Assembly: GCA_023431385.1 (NCBI GenBank)
Contig: JAEYWA010000134.1
Coordinates: 1 to 5,752, forward strand
Reading direction: 5' to 3'
Source: Bacillota bacterium
GTDB lineage: Bacteria; Bacillota; Clostridia; Acetivibrionales; DSM-1351
DNA length: 5,752 nucleotides
The notes under the pieces are model-generated. The model ran no database searches. It worked only from the letters and a program-made list of their open reading frames with translations, and was not told the DNA's origin. A program made the translations under genes and the position numbers. Positions 1 through 5,616 of the stretch are shown piece by piece (within the stretch, counting starts at the first letter, position 1; each line of letters opens with the position of its first letter).

Positions 1-146
1 CAAAAAGTGTTGAGATAGACTGTTCTGATACTGATATTAAGCTATCAGATAATTATTTTGACATGAATGCAGGTGAAAAGGTAGTAAGAATTATCGAAGG
101 AAAACCTGATGATATTATCCTGAGAAGTGTTTATGACATTCGATAA
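1..146 (+). CDS. C-terminal end of a probable GH2 beta-mannosidase (5' truncated by the window)
   Basis: The frame beginning at base 3 is open from the window edge to a TAA at 144-146 and gives 47 residues. They include LSDNYFDMNAGEK followed by VRIIEGKPDD and end in SVYDIR. The phrase 'LSDNYFD..pGE' followed by a short strand is typical of the terminal immunoglobulin-like domain of family GH2 beta-mannosidases, intracellular exo-enzymes that remove mannose from the non-reducing end of beta-mannosides. The catalytic glutamates would lie far upstream, outside the window, so activity cannot be judged. The neighbouring sugar importer fits a glycosidase. A different GH2 member, such as a beta-galactosidase-like enzyme with the same end domain, is the main alternative. 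No convincing terminator follows, so read-through into the reductase gene is possible. Confidence 0.68.
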   Translation, partial: KSVEIDCSDTDIKLSDNYFDMNAGEKVVRIIEGKPDDIILRSVYDIR

Positions 147-175
147 TTATTATTCCGCTAAACTACTTATGAATT

Positions 176-183
176 GAGGAGGT
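176..183 (+). promoter_or_regulatory. Orphan Shine-Dalgarno-like sequence with no gene behind it
   Basis: GAGGAGGT is a near-perfect match to the anti-Shine-Dalgarno sequence of 16S rRNA. No ATG, GTG or TTG that opens a frame of useful length lies 5-12 bases downstream; the local frames stop within about ten codons. It could be the relic of a deleted gene start, a ribosome standby or pausing site in the transcript, or chance. Confidence 0.35.
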
Positions 184-290
184 ATAAGCCTAAGAATAAA
201 ATTTAGCTTGTAGGGAGAATATTCCAAAAAGCTTTAAGCGGTTTTCATTACTATTTGTATAAGCGCCATTCGCGCAGATAGGAGGTCAAT

Positions 291-1214
291 ATGAAATATG
301 TAAAACTTGGAAAAACAGATTTTGATGTATCAGCAATTACTTTTGGATGTATGGAGCTAGGTGGAGGGCCCTGGGAAGTCAACAGTGATGAGGACAATAT
401 AAGAGTGCTTCAAAAAGCCTTCGAGTACGGTATAACTACCTTTGATACAGCAGAAATGTATGGTAACGGACATTCTGAGGAGGTCCTTGGAAAAGCTCTT
501 GAGGGGAAAAGGAAGGAATGTATTTTTGCAACGAAGGTCAATAAAGAACATTTATGGCCTGCGGATATTCGGACTTCAGTAGAAGCCAGTTTGAAAAGAT
601 TGAGGACGGATTATTTGGATGTGTATTATGTTCATTGGCCCAGCTACGAGATACCCATAGAAGAAACTATGTCGGAATTCAATAAACTGAAAAAAGAAGG
701 CCTAATCCGAGCCATAGGAGTATCAAATTTTTCACTGAAACAATTACAGAAAGCTATGGAGTATGCACGTATTGATCTAATACAGCCGGAATACAATCTG
801 CTTCAAAGGGATATTGAAAATGGAATAATGCAGTATTGCTATGAGAACTCCATAAGTATTTGCAGCTATAATTCAATTGCTAAAGGGATATTAACAGGTA
901 AATTTCACCTTGGAGGCGCTGTAATCCGGGATGATGATTTTAGAAGAAAGAAAAGGCTATTCCTTCCAGAACATCTGGAAAAGGAAATGGACATTATTCT
1001 TTTACTTAAAGAAATAGCTGAAGCTAAAGGCTGCAGCCTTTCTCAAGTAGCAATAAGCTGGCTGTTTTATCAGAAGGGATTTACCTCGGCAATCGTAGGA
1101 ACACAGAATGAAAAGCATCTTGAAGATAACGTAAAAGCTGTAGAAATTGAGTTGTCCGAAAATGAAATTGAGCGTCTGGACAAGGTAAGCTTAAGGATTA
1201 TCAACGGTTTATAA
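291..1214 (+). CDS. Aldo/keto reductase, NADPH-type (AKR superfamily)
   Basis: This 307-residue protein has the usual length for a single-domain (beta/alpha)8 aldo/keto reductase, a cytoplasmic enzyme that reduces aldehydes or ketones with NAD(P)H. The catalytic tetrad is complete: Asp52 and Tyr57 in FDTAEMYG, Lys82 in ATKV and His115 in YYVHWP. Cofactor-pocket motifs follow, with GVSNFS at 143-148, IQPEYNLLQR at 164-173 and the C-terminal IVGTQNEKHLEDN at 268-280, where Glu278 and Asn280 match the usual nucleotide-contact region. The ATG at 291 is supported by AGGAGGT nine bases before the coding region proper. The gene lies 144 bases after the glycosidase end, in the same direction. The substrate cannot be read from the sequence. 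A role with sugars or sugar-derived carbonyls is inferred from context only. Oxidation in the reverse direction is possible. Confidence 0.93.
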   Translation: MKYVKLGKTDFDVSAITFGCMELGGGPWEVNSDEDNIRVLQKAFEYGITTFDTAEMYGNGHSEEVLGKALEGKRKECIFATKVNKEHLWPADIRTSVEASLKRLRTDYLDVYYVHWPSYEIPIEETMSEFNKLKKEGLIRAIGVSNFSLKQLQKAMEYARIDLIQPEYNLLQRDIENGIMQYCYENSISICSYNSIAKGILTGKFHLGGAVIRDDDFRRKKRLFLPEHLEKEMDIILLLKEIAEAKGCSLSQVAISWLFYQKGFTSAIVGTQNEKHLEDNVKAVEIELSENEIERLDKVSLRIINGL

Positions 1215-1292
1215 CAGTTTTTACCTACGGTAGAATTAAGTTTTACTTAAATTAACCAGACATTTCGTAAATTATAGTATAGTTTATTAATT

Positions 1293-1323
1293 TTGTGAGA
1301 TTTAAACAAATTTAATATACAAT
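1293..1323 (+). promoter_or_regulatory. Candidate sigma-A promoter for the ABC importer operon (weak)
   Basis: TTGTGA at 1293-1298 (4 of 6 to TTGACA) and TACAAT at 1318-1323 (5 of 6 to TATAAT) are separated by 19 bases, slightly longer than the 17 preferred. If used, transcription would begin near 1330 and leave a leader of about 135 bases before the GTG at 1467. In such AT-rich DNA other pairs can be drawn, for example TATAGT at 1273-1278, so this is only a candidate. Confidence 0.3.
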
Positions 1324-1339
1324 AATATCATGGAATAGT

Positions 1340-1353
1340 GCACAAAGCACAAA
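1340..1353 (+). repeat. Tandem 7-base repeat GCACAAA x2 with a small hairpin, possible operator
   Basis: GCACAAA occurs twice in immediate succession at 1340-1346 and 1347-1353. GTGC at 1338-1341 can also pair with GCAC at 1347-1350 around a five-base loop. The site lies just downstream of the candidate -10 element, where a regulator could block or guide transcription. Tandem direct repeats are typical of sites for response regulators and AraC-type proteins, which often control this importer family. No matching regulator is encoded in the window, and two short repeats can arise by chance. Confidence 0.25.
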
Positions 1354-1450
1354 CAAGTTAATTAATTGTATTTAATAAGGTTTCACCATAAGATTAATAA
1401 GAGTATCCGGAGCTTTTAGTATTGTATTGGTGTCCTGTTAAAATAACGCT

Positions 1451-1457
1451 AAGGAGG
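1451..1457 (+). promoter_or_regulatory. Ribosome binding site fixing the GTG start of the solute-binding protein
   Basis: AAGGAGG is followed by nine bases and then GTG at 1467-1469. This spacing is ideal and the signal peptide begins directly after it (MSKIFNKYLC). An in-frame TTG at 1422, fifteen codons upstream, has no ribosome binding site and would add an unlikely N-terminal extension to the signal peptide. Confidence 0.85.
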
Positions 1458-1466
1458 AAAATAAAA

Positions 1467-3050
1467 GTGTCAAAAATATTTAATAAATATCTATGTAAGT
1501 TTCTCCCTGTATGCATGGCAGTAACTCTTGTATTAACTGCATGCGGCAGTTCCAGTGAAACAGCTAAAGAAACAAGTCCTTCTTCAACTTCTCAGTCACA
1601 AACTGCAACTTCTTCTGATGGAAAAGATCCAAATGACATTGTTGAGATTAATGTTCTAGCACCACTATTTACAGATCCACCAGATATGAATAATGAATTC
1701 TGGACTGAGTATCAGAGGTTGACTCGAAGCAAATTGAATGTTGAATGGGTTAATTCTGGTGACTTCCATACTGTTTTTAATCTGAGGGTGGCATCCGGCG
1801 ATGTTCCGGAGGTTTCAGGAGTTCCTGATATCAGAAGCTTACAGCTGCTTAATGCCATTGATAACGGTGTATTCTGGGATCTTACCGAACCACTGGGAGA
1901 TTTCAGTAAATATCCTAACTTGAAGAATAACGTGGCAACTAACTGTTATGCATATTTGTCTGTAAAAGGTAAAATATATGCTCTTCCACGTTCACGTACA
2001 AGAATTGACCTAGGTGTAAACATGAGAAAAGATTGGCTGGACAAGCTTGGCATTCCACTACCTACAAATACTACAGAATTTGCAGACGCTCTGGAGAAGA
2101 TAGTAAAGTCTGATGCTGATGGAAATGGTCAGATAGATACAGTAGGTCTTATTGCTACAGGTGCACTCCCAGGTTCACTTCAAGTAGCCTTCGGTGCCTT
2201 GACACCGCAATACAACGATGAAGGCGGACAATTCTATCCAAGCTTAACTGATGGTTGGCTTGATTATGTAGCTTATTGCAGAGACCTGTATAGCAGGGGT
2301 GTAATTGACAAGGAATATATGAATACCAAGTATCAGGATGGTATGAACATGTATACCTCAAACAGAGCAGCTGCCTATGTTATGAGTATTTGGAACATAT
2401 GGGAGCAGGAACAGGGATCCGCAAAGGTTCAGAAAGATCCTGTACCTGAGATTGTCTCACTTAAGCTCACAGGACCTAAGGGTGACTACGGAATACAGCT
2501 CAACACAGGTGTTTCGGGTGGATACTACATAAGCAAAAAGGTTCCAGAAGAAAAAATGCTCAGAATTCTCCAGTATATGGAGGATGCAACATCACAGGAA
2601 GTAACAAAGCTTGCGTACTATGGAATTGAAGGTGTACATCATGATGTTGTTGATGGAACTCCAGTCCTTAACAAACTGGGTATAGCTCAAGTAAATACTT
2701 CAAGTAAATGTGTTGGCCCTCTTGCTTATGCAAAATACGGCAAGGTTGACAGTGCTGCAGGTTCCAAGGAATACAATGAAGCAAGACGTAAGTCAGTTGA
2801 AGGATATGAAGATGTTGGTAAGATAGACCTCTGGGGTAATGGTACGTTAGTTTCTGAAACATGGCAAAAAGTTTGGCCAAAGTATGAAAATACATTTAAG
2901 GCTAACGAGGCTAAAACTGTTGCAGGACAAATGTCTATGGAAGATTTCAAGGCATATGTCATGTCTCTAAGAAATGACCCTGCACTCAAGCCTGCATTTA
3001 AAGAATTTGCAGCAGCTTATGAGGACTTCACCAAAGCTTTAGATAAATAA
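1467..3050 (+). CDS. Lipoprotein extracellular solute-binding protein of a CUT1-type carbohydrate ABC importer (LipO/YtcQ-like)
   Basis: Starting at GTG 1467 the product has 527 residues, typical for the large solute-binding proteins that partner LplB/YtcP-type permeases. Residues 1-25 form a signal peptide with a hydrophobic core, and the lipobox LTAC places the lipidated cysteine at 26, anchoring the protein outside the membrane. A Ser/Thr-rich linker runs to about residue 53. The binding domain carries the family-typical stretch VNMRKDWLDKLGIPLPTNTTEF at about 184-205, given here only as a landmark. DADGNGQIDT at 216-225 resembles an EF-hand calcium loop like that of the alginate-binding protein AlgQ2. 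It would capture an oligosaccharide and deliver it to the two permeases encoded downstream. The ligand is unknown. A beta-manno-oligosaccharide is a guess from the upstream glycosidase; related proteins also serve pectin- or alginate-derived sugars. Confidence 0.93.
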   Translation: MSKIFNKYLCKFLPVCMAVTLVLTACGSSSETAKETSPSSTSQSQTATSSDGKDPNDIVEINVLAPLFTDPPDMNNEFWTEYQRLTRSKLNVEWVNSGDFHTVFNLRVASGDVPEVSGVPDIRSLQLLNAIDNGVFWDLTEPLGDFSKYPNLKNNVATNCYAYLSVKGKIYALPRSRTRIDLGVNMRKDWLDKLGIPLPTNTTEFADALEKIVKSDADGNGQIDTVGLIATGALPGSLQVAFGALTPQYNDEGGQFYPSLTDGWLDYVAYCRDLYSRGVIDKEYMNTKYQDGMNMYTSNRAAAYVMSIWNIWEQEQGSAKVQKDPVPEIVSLKLTGPKGDYGIQLNTGVSGGYYISKKVPEEKMLRILQYMEDATSQEVTKLAYYGIEGVHHDVVDGTPVLNKLGIAQVNTSSKCVGPLAYAKYGKVDSAAGSKEYNEARRKSVEGYEDVGKIDLWGNGTLVSETWQKVWPKYENTFKANEAKTVAGQMSMEDFKAYVMSLRNDPALKPAFKEFAAAYEDFTKALDK

Positions 3051-3070
3051 TATTACAGAAATAAGTAAGA

Positions 3071-3109
3071 TTTGCGAAACAGAAGGTTGTGAGCTTTCTG
3101 TTTCGCAAA
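3071..3109 (+). promoter_or_regulatory. Perfect 14-bp stem-loop between binding-protein and permease genes (attenuator or mRNA stabiliser)
   Basis: TTTGCGAAACAGAA at 3071-3084 is the exact reverse complement of TTCTGTTTCGCAAA at 3096-3109, leaving an eleven-base loop. It begins 20 bases after the binding-protein stop codon. No run of T follows on the + strand, and none follows the mirror-image structure on the - strand, so it is not a canonical intrinsic terminator. In sugar importer operons such structures commonly protect the 3' end of the upstream message or cause partial termination. Either would let the binding protein be made in excess over the membrane proteins. The structure is seen directly; the role is inferred. 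Confidence 0.72.
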
Positions 3110-3165
3110 ACACTATCTGAATGTTTGTTAATCAAATATACAGCCCGTGTAAGTTAATTGTTATC

Positions 3166-3172
3166 AAAGGAG
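3166..3172 (+). promoter_or_regulatory. Ribosome binding site fixing the TTG start of the first permease
   Basis: AAAGGAG is followed by nine bases and then TTG at 3182-3184. An in-frame ATG at 3173 directly abuts this site and is too close to be used, and an in-frame TTG at 3158 lies upstream of it. The TTG at 3182 is therefore the best start despite being a weak initiation codon. Confidence 0.8.
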
Positions 3173-3181
3173 ATGTGTAGC

Positions 3182-4150
3182 TTGAGCGGAATAACGGGAA
3201 TAAAAGGTAGTAAGAAAAACAAAAATGTAGTTTTATCCCAGAATGTTAATAAGACATGGGCAGCAATAAAAAAGCATAAATTTCTATACTTACTTGCCGC
3301 ACCGGCTTTGATTTATTTTGCAATTTTTAAATTTGGCCCAATGTGGGGGCTTTTGATGGCATTTAAAGATTATAGCCCATACAAAGGGATATTCGGTAGT
3401 CCTTGGATAGGGTTTAAGCTATTTGAAGATATGTTCAAGGATCCCTTCTTTTTTACAATGCTTCGTAATACCATAGCAATAGCCATGCTTAAGCTATTCT
3501 TTTATTTCCCTGTTCCCATATTGCTTGCAATCATGCTGAATGAGGTCAGGCATAATGCATATAGAAAGTTAGTGCAAACAGTAGTATATTTTCCACACTT
3601 TCTCTCATGGGTTATAACAGCCAGCTTGACGGTTTTTGCACTGTCGGCAAATATGGGCTTTGTAAATAAGATATTAGCATCAATGGGTAAGGAACAAATA
3701 CTTTTCCTTGTGAACCCTGATTATTTCTGGCCTATAATTCTTATTCAAACTATCTGGAAGGAAGCTGGCTGGGGAACAATTATTTTTATGGCTGCACTGG
3801 TCAGCATTGATATGCAGCTTTATGAAGCAGCGCATATTGATGGTGCAACGCGCCTTCAGCGTATCTGGCATGTAACTCTTCCGGGATTACTTCCTACAAT
3901 TGTTGTACTTCTGATTCTTAGACTTGGGCAGATATTTGATGTTGGATTCGAACAGATCCTCCTGATGCAAAACCCTATGGTACGAGACGCTTCTGAGATC
4001 TTTGATACATATTCGTATAGCCAGGGTATACTGCAGGGACAATACAGTTTAGGTGTTGCGGTAGGATTTTTCAAGAGTTGTATTGGTTTGTTCTTCCTGG
4101 CGACATCAAACTATCTTGTTAAAAAGTCAGGGAATGAAGGCATATTCTAA
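3182..4150 (+). CDS. ABC importer permease, LplB type (carbohydrate uptake, first transmembrane subunit)
   Basis: With the TTG at 3182 as start the product has 322 residues, normal for LplB-like permeases, which form one half of the membrane channel of CUT1 sugar importers. A basic cytoplasmic N-terminus (KGSKKNKN) precedes about six membrane segments, roughly at 34-60, 92-118, 128-153, 180-206, 232-250 and 289-312. The coupling-helix EAA motif, which docks on the ATPase, is intact: EAAHIDGAT begins at Glu215, and VTLPG ends at 235. The C-terminus KKSGNEGIF matches the family pattern. The gene follows the binding protein after 131 bases containing a stem-loop and is 29 bases from the second permease. 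No ATPase gene follows, so a shared MsmK-like ATPase elsewhere is expected from knowledge of the family. The substrate is not determined. Confidence 0.93.
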   Translation: MSGITGIKGSKKNKNVVLSQNVNKTWAAIKKHKFLYLLAAPALIYFAIFKFGPMWGLLMAFKDYSPYKGIFGSPWIGFKLFEDMFKDPFFFTMLRNTIAIAMLKLFFYFPVPILLAIMLNEVRHNAYRKLVQTVVYFPHFLSWVITASLTVFALSANMGFVNKILASMGKEQILFLVNPDYFWPIILIQTIWKEAGWGTIIFMAALVSIDMQLYEAAHIDGATRLQRIWHVTLPGLLPTIVVLLILRLGQIFDVGFEQILLMQNPMVRDASEIFDTYSYSQGILQGQYSLGVAVGFFKSCIGLFFLATSNYLVKKSGNEGIF

Positions 4151-4165
4151 TAATTGTATTAATTT

Positions 4166-4174
4166 AGGGGGGGA
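4166..4174 (+). promoter_or_regulatory. Unusual G-run ribosome binding site of the second permease
   Basis: The site is A followed by seven G (4167-4173) and an A. AGGGGG can pair with the anti-Shine-Dalgarno sequence using one G-U wobble, with about eight bases to the TTG at 4180. No in-frame ATG is close enough to replace this TTG without cutting into the conserved N-terminal part. A seven-G run in an AT-rich region stands out and is a potential slippage site. Confidence 0.6.
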
Positions 4175-4179
4175 TTAGT

Positions 4180-5052
4180 TTGATAAATAAATTCTCGTGG
4201 GGAGATGCAATAAATTATTTCATTCTTGGTATGTTTGGAATAATTTGTTTGATACCAATTTTCTACGTTTTTAGTGTTTCTTTTACAGACCCAAGTGTAT
4301 TTATTCCTTTGGAGTTTAGATTGATTCCAAAGAAATTTTCACTTGACTCTTATTTTTATATTGCTAATACAAGTTCGTTTAGGTCCGCGTTATCTAACTC
4401 AGTAATGGTTACAATTTTTGGTACGATTATAAACATTGTTGTTACCTTTACAGGGGCTTATGGTCTTTCAAAAGCCAGTCTTCCGGGAGGGAAAGTTATG
4501 CTGTCGCTTATAACCTTTACCCTGGTATTCAGCGCCGGAATGGTTCCAAATTACACGCTGGTTAAGAGCTTGAATCTGGTAAATTCCTACTGGGCCATTA
4601 TTCTTCCGGTTATGACAAATGCATGGAGCTTCCTGGTGGTGCGCAGTTTTATGGTAGCCATACCTAACGAAATAGAAGAAGCAGCCAGAATAGATGGCTG
4701 TAATGAAATAACATTATTTGTACGTATTATTATACCGTTGTCATTGCCAGCCGTTGCAACCTTCGTATTATTTTTCGCAGTTGACTATTGGAACTCATTC
4801 TTTAATACCATGCTATATATAACTAATACTAAAAAGTGGACACTGCCTCTTTTAATAAAGAGTATGATAATGGATTCAGGTGCCACATCAGGATCAGCAG
4901 CTGCAGGAATAGCGTCCGACCAGCAAAATGTACCTATCGAGACAGTAAAGATGTCTGCTATCATTTTGTCAATGCTTCCTATCGTAGTTTTGTATCCTTT
5001 CCTTCAGAAGTATTTTGTTAAAGGGGTCATGATTGGTGCTGTGAAGGGATAG
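4180..5052 (+). CDS. ABC importer permease, YtcP/LplC type (carbohydrate uptake, second transmembrane subunit)
   Basis: The 290-residue product is of normal length for YtcP/LplC-like permeases, the partner of the LplB-type subunit in the heterodimeric channel. Membrane segments can be placed roughly at 11-34, 71-97, 106-127, 135-158, 187-206 and 257-279. The EAA coupling motif is intact, with EEAARIDGC at 166-174 and IIIPLSLP at 183-190. The protein ends in QKYFVKGVMIGAVKG, a hallmark of this subfamily. The start is a TTG preceded by the G-rich ribosome binding site, 29 bases after the first permease stop, so the two are surely co-transcribed. No terminator was seen after the TAG at 5050-5052. 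As in many Firmicutes systems of this kind, no ATP-binding subunit lies beside it. Confidence 0.94.
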   Translation: MINKFSWGDAINYFILGMFGIICLIPIFYVFSVSFTDPSVFIPLEFRLIPKKFSLDSYFYIANTSSFRSALSNSVMVTIFGTIINIVVTFTGAYGLSKASLPGGKVMLSLITFTLVFSAGMVPNYTLVKSLNLVNSYWAIILPVMTNAWSFLVVRSFMVAIPNEIEEAARIDGCNEITLFVRIIIPLSLPAVATFVLFFAVDYWNSFFNTMLYITNTKKWTLPLLIKSMIMDSGATSGSAAAGIASDQQNVPIETVKMSAIILSMLPIVVLYPFLQKYFVKGVMIGAVKG

Positions 5053-5073
5053 TTAAATTATGATTGTAATCTT

Positions 5074-5140
5074 AGAGTATCAATTGTTTCGTCTTACTGT
5101 GAATGGGTAAATCTTTATATTATATACATACTAATACTCT
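5074..5140. repeat. Separated inverted repeat AGAGTAT / ATACTCT upstream of the XRE gene
   Basis: AGAGTAT at 5074-5080 is exactly mirrored by ATACTCT at 5134-5140, with centres 60 bases apart, about six helical turns. The pair brackets an AT-rich stretch (TATATTATATAC, 5116-5127) that could hold the -10 region of the regulator gene. This could be a paired operator for a looping or autoregulating repressor. Seven-base matches in AT-rich DNA are also common by chance. Confidence 0.28.
5094..5123 (+). promoter_or_regulatory. Candidate promoter region of the XRE regulator gene (weak)
   Basis: The segment 5116-5127 offers overlapping -10-like hexamers (TATATT at 5116-5121, TATTAT at 5118-5123). 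The -35 side, TTACTG at 5094-5099, matches the consensus poorly. The 120-base gap after the permease gene and the change of function suggest that a new transcription unit begins here, but read-through from the importer operon is not excluded. Confidence 0.25.
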
Positions 5141-5172
5141 GATGTTATGGAAGTCTTTGTGAGGGATAATAT

Positions 5173-5577
5173 ATGAAGCTAGGTGATATGATTCAAGAAA
5201 TAAGGCTAGATAAAGGACTATATCAGAAGGATTTAGCAAAAATACTTAACGTTTCAGTCGCTACCATTTCACATTACGAATCTGGTGTAAATATGCCGGA
5301 CATTGATACAATTTGTCTACTTGGAGATTACTTTGGAGTATCGGTGGATTATATCTTAGGACGAACAGCATTGAAAATGGATTGGAATACATTTAAAAGG
5401 TCTGTAAAGCTTTCTGATGGGACAAGCACAACCGTTGACAAGGTGATGACGGCATTTTTAAAGCTGTCGGATGAAAGCCAGACCGAAATAATAAAATTAA
5501 TGGAACTGTATAAGTTGAAAGATGATAAGAGACATGTAAAACTCAAAAAGCAGTCAAGAAAAATGCCTGCCTTATAA
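5173..5577 (+). CDS. XRE-family helix-turn-helix transcriptional regulator
   Basis: This 134-residue protein has a Cro/C1-type DNA-binding domain over about residues 4-62. LYQKDLAKILNVSVATISHYE supplies the two helix-turn-helix helices, given here as a landmark. It is followed by the family-typical PDIDTICLLGDYFGVSVDYILGR. Residues after about 65 form a small C-terminal part with no recognised ligand domain and end in a lysine/arginine-rich tail (about 115-131). The ATG at 5173 has GAGGGA six bases upstream. The downstream DhaL-like gene begins only 39 bases after the stop, so the two are probably co-transcribed. It may control itself, the DhaL unit or the importer. Phage and mobile-element repressors share this fold, but no phage or transfer genes are visible nearby, so a host metabolic or stress regulator is likelier. 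The target is unknown. Confidence 0.9.
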   Translation: MKLGDMIQEIRLDKGLYQKDLAKILNVSVATISHYESGVNMPDIDTICLLGDYFGVSVDYILGRTALKMDWNTFKRSVKLSDGTSTTVDKVMTAFLKLSDESQTEIIKLMELYKLKDDKRHVKLKKQSRKMPAL

Positions 5578-5603
5578 AGTGAGCTTTCATAACGAGATGA
5601 GAT

Positions 5604-5610
5604 GGGAGGT
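5604..5610 (+). promoter_or_regulatory. Ribosome binding site fixing the GTG start of the DhaL-like gene
   Basis: GGGAGGT is followed by six bases and then GTG at 5617-5619. This near-consensus site supports a gene that the window edge cuts after 45 codons. Confidence 0.75.
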
Positions 5611-5616
5611 TTTAAG

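Larger units (their letters stand above)
1215..1466. other. 252-base AT-rich intergenic leader upstream of the transporter cassette
   Basis: No coding frame of note is present. The stretch begins with a weak AT-rich hairpin (TTAAGT 1236-1241 pairing with ACTTAA 1245-1250), which is not a convincing terminator because it has little GC and no U-tract. It then holds several TATAAT-like hexamers and a tandem 7-mer at 1340-1353, and ends in a strong ribosome binding site at 1451-1457. Most likely it carries the promoter and operator of the importer operon. No known riboswitch architecture was recognised. Confidence 0.6.

Noticed and set aside
233..248. A CcpA catabolite-response (cre)-like sequence around TTTAAGCGGTTTTCA before the reductase gene
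   Set aside because: It has the central CG and flanking A/T runs, but the half-sites are one base out of register with the consensus and the outer TG/CA pair is incomplete.
263..275. Small GCGC/GCGC hairpin just before the reductase ribosome binding site
   Set aside because: Only four base pairs with a five-base loop and no sign of a larger leader structure; likely chance.
357..551. Minus-strand open frame opposite the reductase
   Set aside because: It lies inside a well-supported gene, is short and has no recognisable features.
1231..1255. A possible intrinsic terminator after the reductase gene
   Set aside because: The only hairpin is six A/T-rich pairs with a three-base loop and no following U-tract, too weak to call.
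1422..1466. A 15-codon N-terminal extension of the solute-binding protein starting at TTG 1422
   Set aside because: There is no ribosome binding site before it. The extension disrupts the signal peptide layout, whereas GTG 1467 has an ideal AAGGAGG nine bases upstream.
2155..2989. Minus-strand open frames opposite the solute-binding protein (for example 2155-2361, 2668-2895, 2726-2989)
   Set aside because: They mirror a well-supported gene, overlap each other, show no family resemblance and lack good start signals.
3158..3181. An upstream start of the first permease at TTG 3158 or ATG 3173
   Set aside because: TTG 3158 lies before the only good ribosome binding site and ATG 3173 abuts it; TTG 3182 has correct spacing.
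3680..4074. Minus-strand open frames opposite the first permease
   Set aside because: They are shadows of a conserved membrane protein gene and their translations look like non-coding sequence.
4836..5021. Second-frame + strand open frame inside the second permease
   Set aside because: It overlaps the conserved C-terminal half of the permease and has no independent ribosome binding site.
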